This document shows, in pieces, positions 12,244-23,055 of a stretch of 64,000 bases of DNA. Source of the stretch: Eucalyptus grandis (lineage: Eukaryota; Streptophyta; Magnoliopsida; Myrtales; Myrtaceae); NCBI RefSeq assembly GCF_016545825.1, contig NC_052614.1, positions 34,442,072-34,506,071 of the forward strand. Direction: 5' to 3'. Made by a program: the position numbers and the translations under genes. Under the pieces are notes generated by a model. It was not told where the DNA came from. It saw nothing but the letters and a program-made list of their open reading frames with translations, and made no database searches. Positions within the stretch are counted from its first letter, which is position 1, and each line of letters starts with the position of its first letter.

Positions 12244-13386
12244 TGTTGAAAAACATCCCGTGGAATTCTAATGATCCCAAAACAATCCTTGGTATTATAA
12301 TGTCTACAATGATAAATGCATATGTCCGTGGTAGTAACTGAAAATTTGTGATGATATCCATGATAACTAGAGAGCTCAGCAAAGAGTAACTCTTGTAATA
12401 TAGATTTTGACAAAGTGTTTATAAGGACTTGGAAGGACCACGGTTTATCTGTGAAGTCTTTGGAAGCTAATATGCTTAGAAGTATCATTGGACGTAAAAT
12501 CTCTAGTCATTTTCTATAGTTTATTCATAGGTAGCATCAACAGGTTGATGATAATGTGCATGTGTTGATTATGAGCAATGGATCATACTGATACCGAGTC
12601 GATGATGATTCTATTGTTGCATTCATCTGAACATGAACTTTAGAGAGAAAGATCATAGCTATGAATGGTTGGAAAGACCACAACAGAATAACTAGAAATT
12701 GTTAGAGAATGGCCCATGTTTTGTTAGACTATTAGAGCATTCGTTGATATGACAGATCCAATATACTCCATTAAGGGAAATCATGCTGATGTTCGAGGAA
12801 AAATGTTGTATGAGCAATCCTATTCTTTTGGACAAGCAACTTCTAACGACTCTTAATGACTCTTTGCTCCTCAAGACCATCTCTAATGGGAAGATTGAAG
12901 ACATTTATATAAAGGAGATTTAATGAAGCTCAAGATGTTGGATGAGAAAAAAGAGAAAATAGTTACTATTCTTTGTTGTTGTCTGTACTGATAAAAGTGT
13001 GATACGTTCATTCAATATTTCCAATGTAGTGTTCTTCTTGTTCTTAATTGCGATAAGATCAAGTGTACAATGGTAATAGCAATACTCGAGTCTTAATAGT
13101 GTGATCCATTATTAATAAAATCGGTATTTATAAATTATAACTTATCGTGGAGATTACTAGTGAATTCAGCCCACATTGTGGCTGTTAGTTTGGAATGTAT
13201 CCATAGGCCTTGGGATGAAGCCAAACCATTATAATTTGTTATGTGATATCTTTTCTTATTGATTGTTCCCTATATTTTACCGATAGCACCACACACTCGC
13301 AATATTCGCTGTCTTAACTAGTTTCCTAGTGTTGGTTGTTGATTTCTACAAAAGATTATCCTAATCTTTAAACAAATTATTCAACA
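12244..13386 (+). mobile_element. Copia-type 3' LTR, 1143 bp
   Basis: It has perfect short inverted ends TGTTGAA...TTCAACA and is preceded by a polypurine tract. It contains the phrases CTTGGAAGGACCAC, TCTTTGGAAGCTAA, CATAGGTAGCATCAACAG and GATTACTAGTGAATTC. Counterparts occur in the split LTR flanking the nest at 46.65-47.73 and 57.83-58.5 kb. The layout (long spacer, pyrimidine-rich end) resembles SIRE/Maximus-like copia LTRs, which is inference. Confidence 0.65.
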
Positions 13387-13738
13387 TCCTCTAGGTTGTA
13401 TAGTTAGCCTCAACACATGAAATTTTACCACCAATCTACTAAGTAACATTGTGGGAAAAGCAAAAGACAATTGAAAGAACCGAAACAAACTTAGAGTTCA
13501 AAAGGATTGGAGCTACAAACATGATTTCGTAATGGCATTTAGGAATCATACGAAAATGGTAGCATTTTAAACATCAAAGTTGAGTGGCATGATTCTCAAT
13601 GTCACCAATTAAATGGCCTGTGACGACATAATACGCGTAATTGGCAGGAATGGTCACCAAATTAAAAGTAAATGAGACTCAAAAGATGGACTTGGAAAGA
13701 AGACGCACCAACAACATCGTTCTCTTTTTAAAGAGCAA
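13387..13738. other. Unassigned intergenic
   Basis: I see no gene, repeat boundary or promoter here. It ends at the MULE target-site duplication. Confidence 0.5.
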
Positions 13739-13747
13739 CTTGTTTTT

Positions 13748-13920
13748 GGCAGAAGAACAGCCCAAGTGCCATAACTTGGCACAGGGGACACTTAAGTGCC
13801 ATAACTTCAAAACGGTACACTTAAGTGCCACTTTCTTTTTCTAGTGGGACACTTAAGTGCCACCTCCGACGACCCTTGCCAAAAATCTTACGTGGCAATA
13901 TTTTATTATTTTTTATTGCT
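13748..13920 (+). repeat. Left terminal inverted repeat of the MULE
   Basis: It holds four loosely spaced copies of AAGTGCCA-type units, three within the palindrome CACTTAAGTG. It pairs with the right TIR (about 20590-20765). The outermost 35 bases of the two ends align with no gap, and the match weakens inward. Confidence 0.85.
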
Positions 13921-14134
13921 TATGTGGCTCGCCGGAGAGCTAAGTCGGCTCTAACTCACCAGAAACGATGTCATCTGCATAATAAAAGCCCAAAATCTTC
14001 CAAAAACAACGTCGTCTCACCAAATGCCCCAAATCTAAAACCCTAAATTGGCCAAAATCCATATTGAAGTGCTCAAATCCAAGTCTCGAATCCTAATTTT
14101 CATTTGCCCAAAATTCCTTCGTCGAATCTTGGAA

Positions 14135-14642
14135 ATGGAGAGCAAGACTCACAGCAGTGCCTTAATTTCCTCTCATCAAAGCGAAGGAGAAGGTCAGCAT
14201 TTCTGTTTTTGTGGGTTACCGAGTCCAAGAATAACATCATGGACTCAATCCTGGGAGAAATTTTATGGATGCACCCGATATAAAGAAGTGTCGAAGTGCA
14301 AATACTACAAATGGGTTGATGCAAAGTTCTCTAACCGAGCCACAGAAGTGATATTGGAATCTACTTCATAAAAGACAGCAATCTCCATCTGTGTTCGTGG
14401 ACGACTTGGACGATGTTGACTCAATGCAAGCTCAAGTGTCTTCAGTTAAACTTTTCAAGAATGAAGTCTCAATGCACGCTCAAGCATTTTCAACTAAACC
14501 TTTCAAGAATGAAGTTTCAATGATGAAAATTGAACGAAAGTGTTACCAAGCGTTTATTATGGTGTTGTTTTGTTGTTTATTGTACTTTATAATGAAATGT
14601 AAAGTACTTGAAAATGAGAAAAAGTTTCTTCGACTGCCATAG
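14135..14642 (+). CDS. GRF-type zinc finger/transmembrane protein gene within the MULE (broken or intron-containing)
   Basis: From the ATG at 14135 the frame encodes a serine-rich start and then a GRF zinc finger. CFCGLPSPRITSWT is followed by FYGCTRYKEVSKCKYYKWVD, so the C-x-C...C...C ligands and the 'TSWT...FYGC...C..F/YxWVD' signature are present. It stops at 14371. Another frame (14391-14642) continues with an acidic stretch and then a hydrophobic segment FIMVLFCCLLYFIMKCK, a likely single membrane span. Plant GRF proteins of this small family commonly have a zinc finger, a short coiled coil and a C-terminal membrane span. The two frames may therefore be one gene with an intron or a frameshift near 14371-14391. 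GRF fingers bind nucleic acid in other proteins; the role here is unknown. It lies just inside the left TIR, facing inward. Confidence 0.6.
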
Positions 14643-14870
14643 TTAAAAATGGTGTTGTTCTGGATTAAACGTAGGCTTTTTTCTTTTCGAAAGATGCGAA
14701 GAAGTTTGTGTTGTTCCACAAGATCATTGTAGATTTGTTGTTGTTTGTGTTGTCATATGGAGTTGCCATAAGTTATAACAATTACCATCATCTTCTCTAT
14801 TTTGATGCAAACCAACATATACACAAGACAAACATGAGTGATTACCCAATTGCCATAAGTTGTATTTAGT

Positions 14871-15013
14871 AATCACTTAAGTGCTAGTCACGATGAAAAA
14901 ATGATCACTTAAGTGTCAAGTTATTATTAAAGTGATCAGTTAAGTGTCACTTGTAGTTAAAAATGAACAGTTAAGTGCCAAGTTTTTAGAATATGACCAG
15001 TTAAGTGCCAATT
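14871..15013. repeat. Five-copy minisatellite inside the MULE
   Basis: Units of 31-32 bp start at 14871, 14903, 14934, 14966 and 14996, each carrying A/GATCACTTAAGTG or a one-base variant (CAGTTAAGTG). The core is the same palindrome found in both TIRs. Confidence 0.8.
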
Positions 15014-15029
15014 TTTTTGTGAGTTTTCT

Positions 15030-15600
15030 CTAAAAATTGCGCCACCAACCATCACCACTAGCCACACTACACACTAGGCGCTCCAGCCACCACCATGCTG
15101 GTGGTGTTGCTGCACAAGGTACTAGTGCAAGCTAAGCCTTGCACTAGCTTGCACCAGTACACATGGTGTAAGATGTGCAAATTGCACACTTGTACTAGGT
15201 GTAGGTGCAACATAAGCCTATAACCCCCACCACAAACCCATAATCACCGGGCATCACCACCGCCCACACCACCACCCCAGCCACCACATTAGCACCCCAA
15301 CAACAAACTCACTACCACCAAACATCACCATCTACCACCACCAGCACTCCGGCTACCACCACAGAACACCAACAGCAACAGCAGCAAGTAAAAGCAAAAT
15401 CCGTGACAAACAACAAAAATTGACAAGCAGCGCAAGATCATTTCATTGATATTGAAATTAAGTCTCACAATATCAATGAATGACAAACTAAAGAAAAAGA
15501 AAGAAAGAAAAAAAAGACAACCATCCATAGCAAGTGTTATTATAACGTTAACGTTTACATAATTGTTTTGACTCCTAAGCTCTACAAATTCTATCATGTC
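15030..15600. other. CAC/CCA-rich non-coding middle of the MULE
   Basis: This is low-complexity CACCAC-rich sequence between the convergent genes, followed by a purine-rich GAAAGAAAG stretch at about 15492-15515. I see no gene; it is the likely intergenic terminator region for both. Confidence 0.5.
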
Positions 15601-15608
15601 TTATCTCA

Positions 15609-18600
15609 TCAATCAATATGCACGACACCCCCTGTTCGTGCTCCTTTCGATGGGCCTTTCACTTGATTCATAATTCTTGCACTTTTTCTAACTGGACGTG
15701 CAACTTCTTCAACCTTCTCAGTATCCACTGACTCAGATGGAGCTGTAAATGTCCCAAACCGAATTGATTCAAAAGGAGCTAGAGCTGGAGCTGCAACTAG
15801 GTTCTTTCTCTTCTTTCTTGTTGGCACAGTTGATGTTTTCTTTTTTGTTGGTGCAGCCATTGATTCTTGAGTTAGGCCTAAGATAAGAACCTCTGAACTT
15901 CTCCAGACTACAAAAAAACAATAAATTGTCAGCAAAAGTCTACAGCATAAATTAAATTAAATGTAGCCAATAAAACTTACATTGAGAATAATTGTTCCAG
16001 TACGCTTATATGTATAAAGGCCATAGCTATATTGTCTTAACCTCTTCCCAAGTGCCCCTCTTGTTTGAATAGGGGTGTCACTTTCAGGAACTTGTGATTT
16101 GTTAGCTCTTTTTCTTGCTTTCTTGGGCCCTTCAGCTACAGCCAAGGCTTCTTCAACCAATTCTTCAGCTGGACGTCTTCTAGATGGCCTTTGTGTAGCT
16201 GCCCCTTCACCTGGCCTTCTTCTAGTTGTCCTTCTGTGTAGTCCTTCAACTTCAGTGACACCTCATTCTGTTGGGCCTTCTGGTGGTACTTGTGGTGCCC
16301 CTTGTAGTGATTCTTCTGGTGGCCCCTGTGATGACCCTTAAGGTGACTCTTGTGATGGCCCTTCAATTGGCAGTTGAGTTCTAACTTGCTTTCTTCGAAC
16401 CTGAGAAAGAGGCAAAAGACACCATAAATATAATATTGGGACATATAATAATGTAAAGAAAATGAAAAACTGAATACAAATGGTTGAATTTACCACTGGG
16501 TATTTCTTTCGCTACTAAAGAACAGTCGATTAAACTGGCTGTAATGCTACTTGGGCTAATCCTTCAGCTTGCCGTGATGCTGTTTGGGTCAATCCTTCAA
16601 CTGGCTGTGATGCTGCTTAGGCCAATCCTTCAACTGGCCATCTTTTACCTTGCCTTCTTCGAACAGGCTATTCAGTTTCATGACTTATTGGGGTTCTTCT
16701 TGTGACCTAACAAACACATTATATACAAGGCCAAATATGATATTATGTACATTTTTATGATAAACAACAAAGCAACATAAACATAAAATAAATTTCATGA
16801 CTTACCGGGATTCTAGTTGTTGACTGAAGAACAGTCGACTCACTTGGCCCTACTGTTTGCATTTCTTCAACTATCTCTTCACTAGGCCCTTCACCTTACC
16901 TCAACGGTTGTTGTTGCTTCCTCAATTGATAACCTTTAATAATGTGGCCTGCTAAGCGACAATAAGAGCACGTTATCTTTGCGCCCTGCCTGCTCATTCT
17001 TTGTTGACCCGAGACCTCTCCCTCCGCCATTCTTCGTCTTCGTTTTGTCCTTCCAATTTTTTTCTTCAATGGCAAAGGTTGAGGTGCTTCATGATCCGTG
17101 GGCTGCATCTAATTGGCTACTTCTACTTCTAATTGGTTGCATCATGAACTGATAGGAAGCAAGGTATTTTGATTTATGGTACCAATCATCGATGTAATCA
17201 TCTGTATTGTCGCCCTTCAACTGGATGGCACATATGGCATGTGCACATGGAATTCCACTTACTTGCCATGCTCTACATAAACACTTCCTACTTCCTAGAT
17301 TGACAACATACTTATCAGCACCTTTCATTATCTCATATCCGTCATCTCCATTCCAAATGGGATGACAATGCCTACTTGCAGCCAAGTTCTCATCCAATTT
17401 CTTGGCAATCCTAGGACCATATTGTCTTGTCCACTTTGCAGCCTCATCTCTTTGTTTCTGCAACCGAGTCATAACCACAACTCGTATATCTTCAAGCATT
17501 GAGATGACTGGTTTGCATCTAGCATCTATTATCTTCGAATTAAATACTTCACAAATGTTGTTGTCGACATCATCGCACTTGAACTCCTCACTGAAGAATG
17601 CCCTGCACCAATGCTTCGGTTCTAGTTGAAATAGGGTAGCACAACCTTCCTTTGTCAACTGAAGCAGTCCTTCTTTAGCTATCCTAAAATCAACCATGTT
17701 TGCACTATTTGCTAATTGCCAAAATTGCAATTGTAGCTTATCCCATTTGTAAGTCTTTGCCCAATTTCCGTATATGTGCCACGCACACATTCGATGTTCA
17801 ACATGGGGCAACAACTCAGCTACTACCAGAACCAATCCCTGCAATAATTCAAAGTAAGAAATACTAGAGCAAATTACATGTTCATATTACAAAGCAAACT
17901 ATTGACTAAATTTTTCAAAAAGCAAGCATTACCTTTTGTTGGTCGCTCATGATCGCCCACCCTTCCCCATTTGTTATCTCCAAGTCAGCCATCAATTTTT
18001 TCAAGAACCAGGACCAATTGTCCTTGTTCTCAATCTTTACAATAGCCCAAGCTAGTTGGAACATTTGATTATTCACATCTCTTCCAATCGCCGCCAACAA
18101 TTCTCCCTTGCACAAGCCCTTCAAGAAATAGCCGTCCAATCCTATAATCCATCTACAGCCAGCTAAAAATCCTTGTATGTATGCATCAAAGCACACATAG
18201 AACTTATCGAACTTGGTCCCATGATCAGGAAGTGGTCTCTCAACCACCTCTAATACACTCTACTTGTAGGGTTTTGCAGCCTACACTCCCAAGCATACTC
18301 CCACACCTGCCCATATTCCTTAGCATACTAACCAATAAGTATCTTTATCACCTTTTGCTTTGCTCTTTTGCACTGATTCCTAGATACATTGATGCCTACA
18401 TGCTCCTTCACCAGCATCCTAAAGTTAGTAATTTTCATCTCAGGCATCAACTTGATCAGATCGAAAATGTACTTGGACAACCATGCACTTGTTACCATTT
18501 TGTTTTGAAATTAATGGAACAAGTGTGTTCCTCTTGGTAGGCTCTAATTTGGAAAGACCCACTCTTTTTAACAAATGCGCCATAAATCTTCCATGGACAG

Positions 18601-19614
18601 TTTTGCTGTGAACACCTAGCTCTTACAAAATTCTTGGTATTTCTAATGAAATCAATATTTCTTTGTGCAGCAATGGAGTTCTTCAATATAGCTTCCCTAA
18701 ATTGTATCGCATCAGAATTTCATACCTACTGACAAAGTAAGAGAGGCAACGGATGGATCATAGGAAGGAAACCTACTTTTCCTTCTACGCACAGCTCATT
18801 GATCTTCTTCAAGTTCGTCATGGGAAGTAGCGATGTCAATGCTTTCTTCATAATATGTCTCCTGGCCAGCAACACCAACATCTGCAGGGCCTTCGTCTTT
18901 GTTTGGAACTTCATCAGCTACCTGCAAAGTTGCAAATCTATCTGACAAAAAGTCCATTTGTTTTTTCCTTGACTATGTAAGCTCCTCATCGTCGTCGTCA
19001 CTTAAGATTAATAAATTTTCAGCTTCAGCAGCCAACCCTTCATCGTCATCGTCATCGTCATCATCACCATCATTGGATTCAGCTACTTCCTAATCTAATT
19101 CAGTGATGGTGACATCACCTATGTCACAATTGCTCTAGTGAACAGCATCTGCGCCCCTCTCCTCCCCGTCCTATCCATCATGCCCTGCTTCATCCCTAAC
19201 CTCAGTATTATCTTGAATACCATCTCCTCCTTCTCCTACTTGGGTGCTATCTCTGTCATCATCTTTGTCCTCACTATCACTATTGTTTTCAACAAATACT
19301 TTCGCCTCTTCGCCATGAAGATAATGATATAAGACATCCTTAAAACCATTATCATCTTCCAAAACTCTCAAACCATCTCTCAAGCTTTTCCCAGGAACAC
19401 AGTACAGTAACTTTTGTACTCTACAAGACAAAAATGTCACTACATCCCTAACAAATCCAATATAAGATGCCTTCTTTATATCTACAAAGATAGTACCCTC
19501 ATTCCCCCCCTCATACTCCCACTCATCCTCCCCAATCACAAAATCCCCACCGTAGTAAATGATGACAGCAACATAGTCTTTATCATAAGCCATTTCTGCA
19601 ACAAAAGAGGACAA
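15609..19614 (-). pseudogene. MURA-like MULE transposase, degenerate
   Basis: Order on the minus strand from 19614. First is an N-terminal PB1-like segment (19171-19614). Then an Asp-rich acidic linker with several TAG/TGA stops. Then the MuDR DNA-binding domain at 18492-18700 (NIDFIRNTKNFVRARC, CPWKIYG, HTC). The MULE DDE core at 17915-18247 has IIGLDGYFLKG, LLAAIGRDVNNQMF, NWSWFL and SDQQK. The remainder of the core lies at 17089-17844 (CAWHIYGNW) with a SWIM finger C-x-C...C-x-H (CLCRAWQVSGIPCAHA). A knuckle-like CSYCRLAGHIIKG follows, lacking the last cysteine. 15609-16444 encodes a Pro/Arg/Lys-rich tail. It is an enzyme for cut-and-paste transposition acting on the TIRs. At least five in-frame stops in the linker make it a pseudogene unless some lie in introns. 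Confidence 0.8.
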
Positions 19615-20589
19615 ATATACAATTAACTTTTGGGACTACATTCATAAAGGACAGACAATTGTAAGTGGAGGTCCCTACACTCTTTATTAAAGAGAAGAAG
19701 AAAGAAAAAGTGAAGATGCATAGGTCAGACGACAGCTACAGCTTGAAAAGAGGCCTCGAGACAAGGACAAATAGAGATGGGACTGGATAACTACTTTGAT
19801 TATGTCGCCGCATTCTTTTAAAATGTGGAGAGATCCCTCAGCATGGATCCTCAACAATGCAATTTATTAAAAAAATACCCAGAAGTCTCCGTCCCCACGA
19901 CAACAAGAGATTCGATTCGAACATGTCCAAGGTCCAATACTTTGAACCCTAACAATCACCAATCACCATTGCACATTTCACATCCGACCACTACGAATTA
20001 CTTTCACAAATCACAATTCAACACCCTGAATGAATCACACATCATAGTAGATGAGGCGACGTCGAGCCCTACACCAAGCCCTAATTTTCCCCCCACCGAG
20101 CCCTACACCGAGCCTACATTTCGAGGCCGATCCTAAATTGTCAATTCGAACCCCCAATAGGATTGTAGCAACACATCTAAGCCATAAATCTCACATCAAT
20201 ACCAGCCAAACCTGAGCTTTCCCAACCCACCCCCAAATTTCAAGTCTAAGCCCTAATAAACGAGTCGGAGCCATAATTTCACCACAAGGGAGAGGAAGAA
20301 AAGAAAAAACCTGAGCAAATCGACGATGGCAAGTGACGACGGCGAGCGACGACGGCGACCGATGACTTGATAACGGCGACCTGCGAACGGCGAGCTGTGA
20401 ACGGCGATGGAGAGGACGTCAGATCTGGTGTGAACCGATCGACTAACGGTTAAAATCCAAATAAGCAAAACGACACCATTTAGCACTAAGGAAAAACGAC
20501 GTCGTTTAGTTCAGCCAAATGCACAGTGGATGGGGCGACGTCGTTTTCCTCCTCTACGTGTTTTTTTTTTTTTTTAATAAATTGCCACG

Positions 20590-20765
20590 TCGGTTAAGCA
20601 TATCGTTGGAAAATGTCACGTCTGCATTTTGGCCGGTTTTTGGCCGGATTGGCACTTAAGTGTTTCATTTTACTTCGATATTGACACTTAAGTGTACCAT
20701 TTCAAAGTTATGGCACTTAAGTATCCCTCCGTACCAAGTTATGGCACTCCAGGTGTCCCAGCCTC
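20590..20765 (-). repeat. Right terminal inverted repeat of the MULE
   Basis: It is inverted relative to the left end, with GGCACTTAAGTG at 20650, GACACTTAAGTG at 20684 and TTATGGCACTTAAGT at about 20708, ending GGTGTCCCAGCCTC at 20765. An inner poly(T) run (20562-20575) and ACGACGTCGTTT motifs (about 20495 and 20540) lie inside it and would form the transposase promoter region. Confidence 0.85.
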
Positions 20766-20774
20766 CTTGTTTTT

Positions 20775-23055
20775 TCTTATATCTGTTGTTCATGGAATGG
20801 GCCTAAATTGAGGTGGCAAAAAGGTTTGTAAATAGCGGACAAATAGGGGATCTTCAATAAATTCAATATGTTGCATGACAACATGACAATCAATTTCGTG
20901 TTCCTTCTGATTCCTTGCGTCGTCACATGCAAGCGGGCTTCTGGCATGCAATGTTGTACTTGAAGAGCAACCCCCCTAGCCCCCACCATCTTTGCATCAT
21001 GTTAGGTATGGTGCCTCCTCAAGTGACCCGTACCATTTAAAAATTCACCAAATAATTTGGCACTACATGCCATACAAACGGCCTTCTTGACATCCATTGT
21101 GCTTGATTGCAATCTGGAATGTCCTCCAAACATCGAATGCTCCTCTGCAAAGCAATCACCACAGTTGTTTGGGGGCTTCTTTTAGGGTAGGGGTTTTGTC
21201 CGAGGTGGCATCTTGGGCAGGAATCCGAGGACCAGTCCCCCCCCTCGCAATTTCTTTGAATTATCCACTTGCTGTGTCTCTTCGTCATCGAACGGGTCTT
21301 GTTACCCAAGTGAAGGCAGAGGACACATACACCTCGAAATTGCAGAACTCATCGAAGGACTCGAACAAATTTTTGCACGTCATCGAATGGGTCTTGTTAC
21401 CCAAGTGGAGGCAGAGGACACATACACTTCGAAATTGCAAGACCCATCGAAGGACTCGAACATGTTTTGTTAGGTGAAGTTTGCACTCTGACCGGATAAT
21501 TGGAAACGGCTGTTGTCCATTGTGATGTTTAAGAGCGCGATAAATCGTTATAATGGGAAAAAGTACAAGATTGATGAACGCTATTAGAGAGTAAGAGCGA
21601 TAAGAAGCGATATGTGAGCGAAGGTGAGGAACGATGCAAATGAAAGAGGGAGGATGTCAATTTATAGATAATTTTTTCGAGATGGCCATTGACCAACGGT
21701 AGTAGAGGCCTCAGAGGCCCCATCAAATATTTCCTAGAGGTCGTATCCAGGAAGAAAGGTATTTGGGCCTAGGTCAGCCCAAGGTACCGTGCCAGCATGG
21801 CCCCATCCGTGCTTGGCTGACATGGCCCGTTGACCACCCCTAATTTTGTTATTTATATCTACTCAAACAGACATCATAATCGGTTCTAAATGATTGAGCC
21901 TTGTCGAGTGTTTTGTCTTCTTGACTTTTCCAACCTTTACAAAGGGAGACGACTGAAAATGGTTTATCATCTTTAGAACGCCGTTATCATATTATGACTT
22001 AAATTGTTGCGTCTCCATCACGTTAGCGTTCCATGGAAATCTCGAAGAAAAGTTACCATTTGTTCAAATGGACCATTAAATTTGACGCGTGGCCCACTGA
22101 TGCTTTCCACGCAAATTTCGATGATGTTGAACTCGCAACATCATCTGGCAAACTTAGGACCGATGTCACGTTAATGAGCCGGACACACCAGTTTTGGTCA
22201 ATAAACTGAACAGAGAACGAATGATAGGCGAGGAAATCGCACCTTTCGACAAAGTACTGTGATTGGATACACTTCCGTCATAATTCCTGCCCAATGAAGT
22301 ATATAAAGGGGCCAGAGAGCAAACGGGAAAGCGGTTCGCACGGCAAGTACTGGAAACGGATGAACATGTTTACACGTTAATCATTTTAACCATTGATGCT
22401 TGATGATTGACACAGGTCGACACATGCGGCGGCTGAGAGATTGAGAGCACAACAATCTTATGCATGAGACTGTTGTTTGCATCCATTGTCCATCGACATG
22501 AGGCAACACTGCAACAGTGCTTTGCCCCAACAACGTGCCATACAGGCAACGTAGTTTAATAGCCAACGATCAATTTAACATTCTTCTATACATGTCGAAG
22601 CTATGTCAATACAAGATTTGTGGGAGAGAACCAAGTAAAAGGATGACAAAACCAACCTATTAGTCTAAGCAACAACCGTATATTACAAGTCCAAGGAACT
22701 GCGAACAGGAACGCATTCCTTCCATGTAAACTACATATGGATAAACACTTAGGGCAATTATAACAAGTTAAGATTAAGAGTCATCAACAGGCATACACTG
22801 ATGGCACCTGGAAGCCTCTTTCAGTACCAGAATGTTGCTGTTTCCACTTGAAAGGGAGCCTCACGGTCACCACTGTCGTTTAAAGGAAGCATCAGGAAGC
22901 CTGTCTTTATGTCACTGTGCTGCATCTAATATTGGTCAGCCGTGACTGGACAAGGCGTGGCATAGCATATGCCGGAGGAAAACCAGCGACAAGATTCCAA
23001 GAAGCAAAGTTATCTTTGCCAAACAAAAAGCTAAAGGTGTCTTTGCAAAAGTACA
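20775..23055. other. Intergenic; 3' flank of the ARF gene
   Basis: No gene is supported here. It holds a 95-bp tandem duplication (21284-21463) and an isolated strong plus-strand TATA motif at 22300-22308. The right end, just below 23056, must contain the ARF 3' UTR. I could not pick a convincing polyadenylation signal. Confidence 0.5.
21284..21463. repeat. 95-bp tandem duplication
   Basis: Two copies, starting with GTCATCGAACGGGTCTTGTT at 21284 and GTCATCGAATGGGTCTTGTT at 21379. They share the rest of the unit (CAGAGGACACATACAC, TCGAAGGACTCGAACA) with few differences. Confidence 0.9.

Larger units (their letters stand above)
13748..20765 (-). mobile_element. Complete Mutator-like element (MULE), 7018 bp
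   Basis: A perfect 9-bp direct repeat CTTGTTTTT flanks it (13739-13747 and 20766-20774), the length expected for Mutator insertions. The two ends align base for base without gaps from the duplication inward, sharing AGTGCCATAACTTGG and then GTACACTTAAGTG. They remain recognisably inverted for about 170 bp, to an ACGTGGCAAT block. It carries a MURA-type transposase remnant on the minus strand (about 15600-19614) and a GRF-type zinc-finger gene on the plus strand (14135-14642), converging as mudrA and mudrB do in maize MuDR. Premature stops in the transposase mean it is probably not autonomous now, although the intact duplication argues it is not very old. Confidence 0.9.

Noticed and set aside
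17089..19614. Host gene encoding a SWIM zinc-finger protein (FAR1/FHY3-like)
   Set aside because: The domain order, TIRs and 9-bp duplication show a MULE transposase in place, with stops; it is not a domesticated gene.
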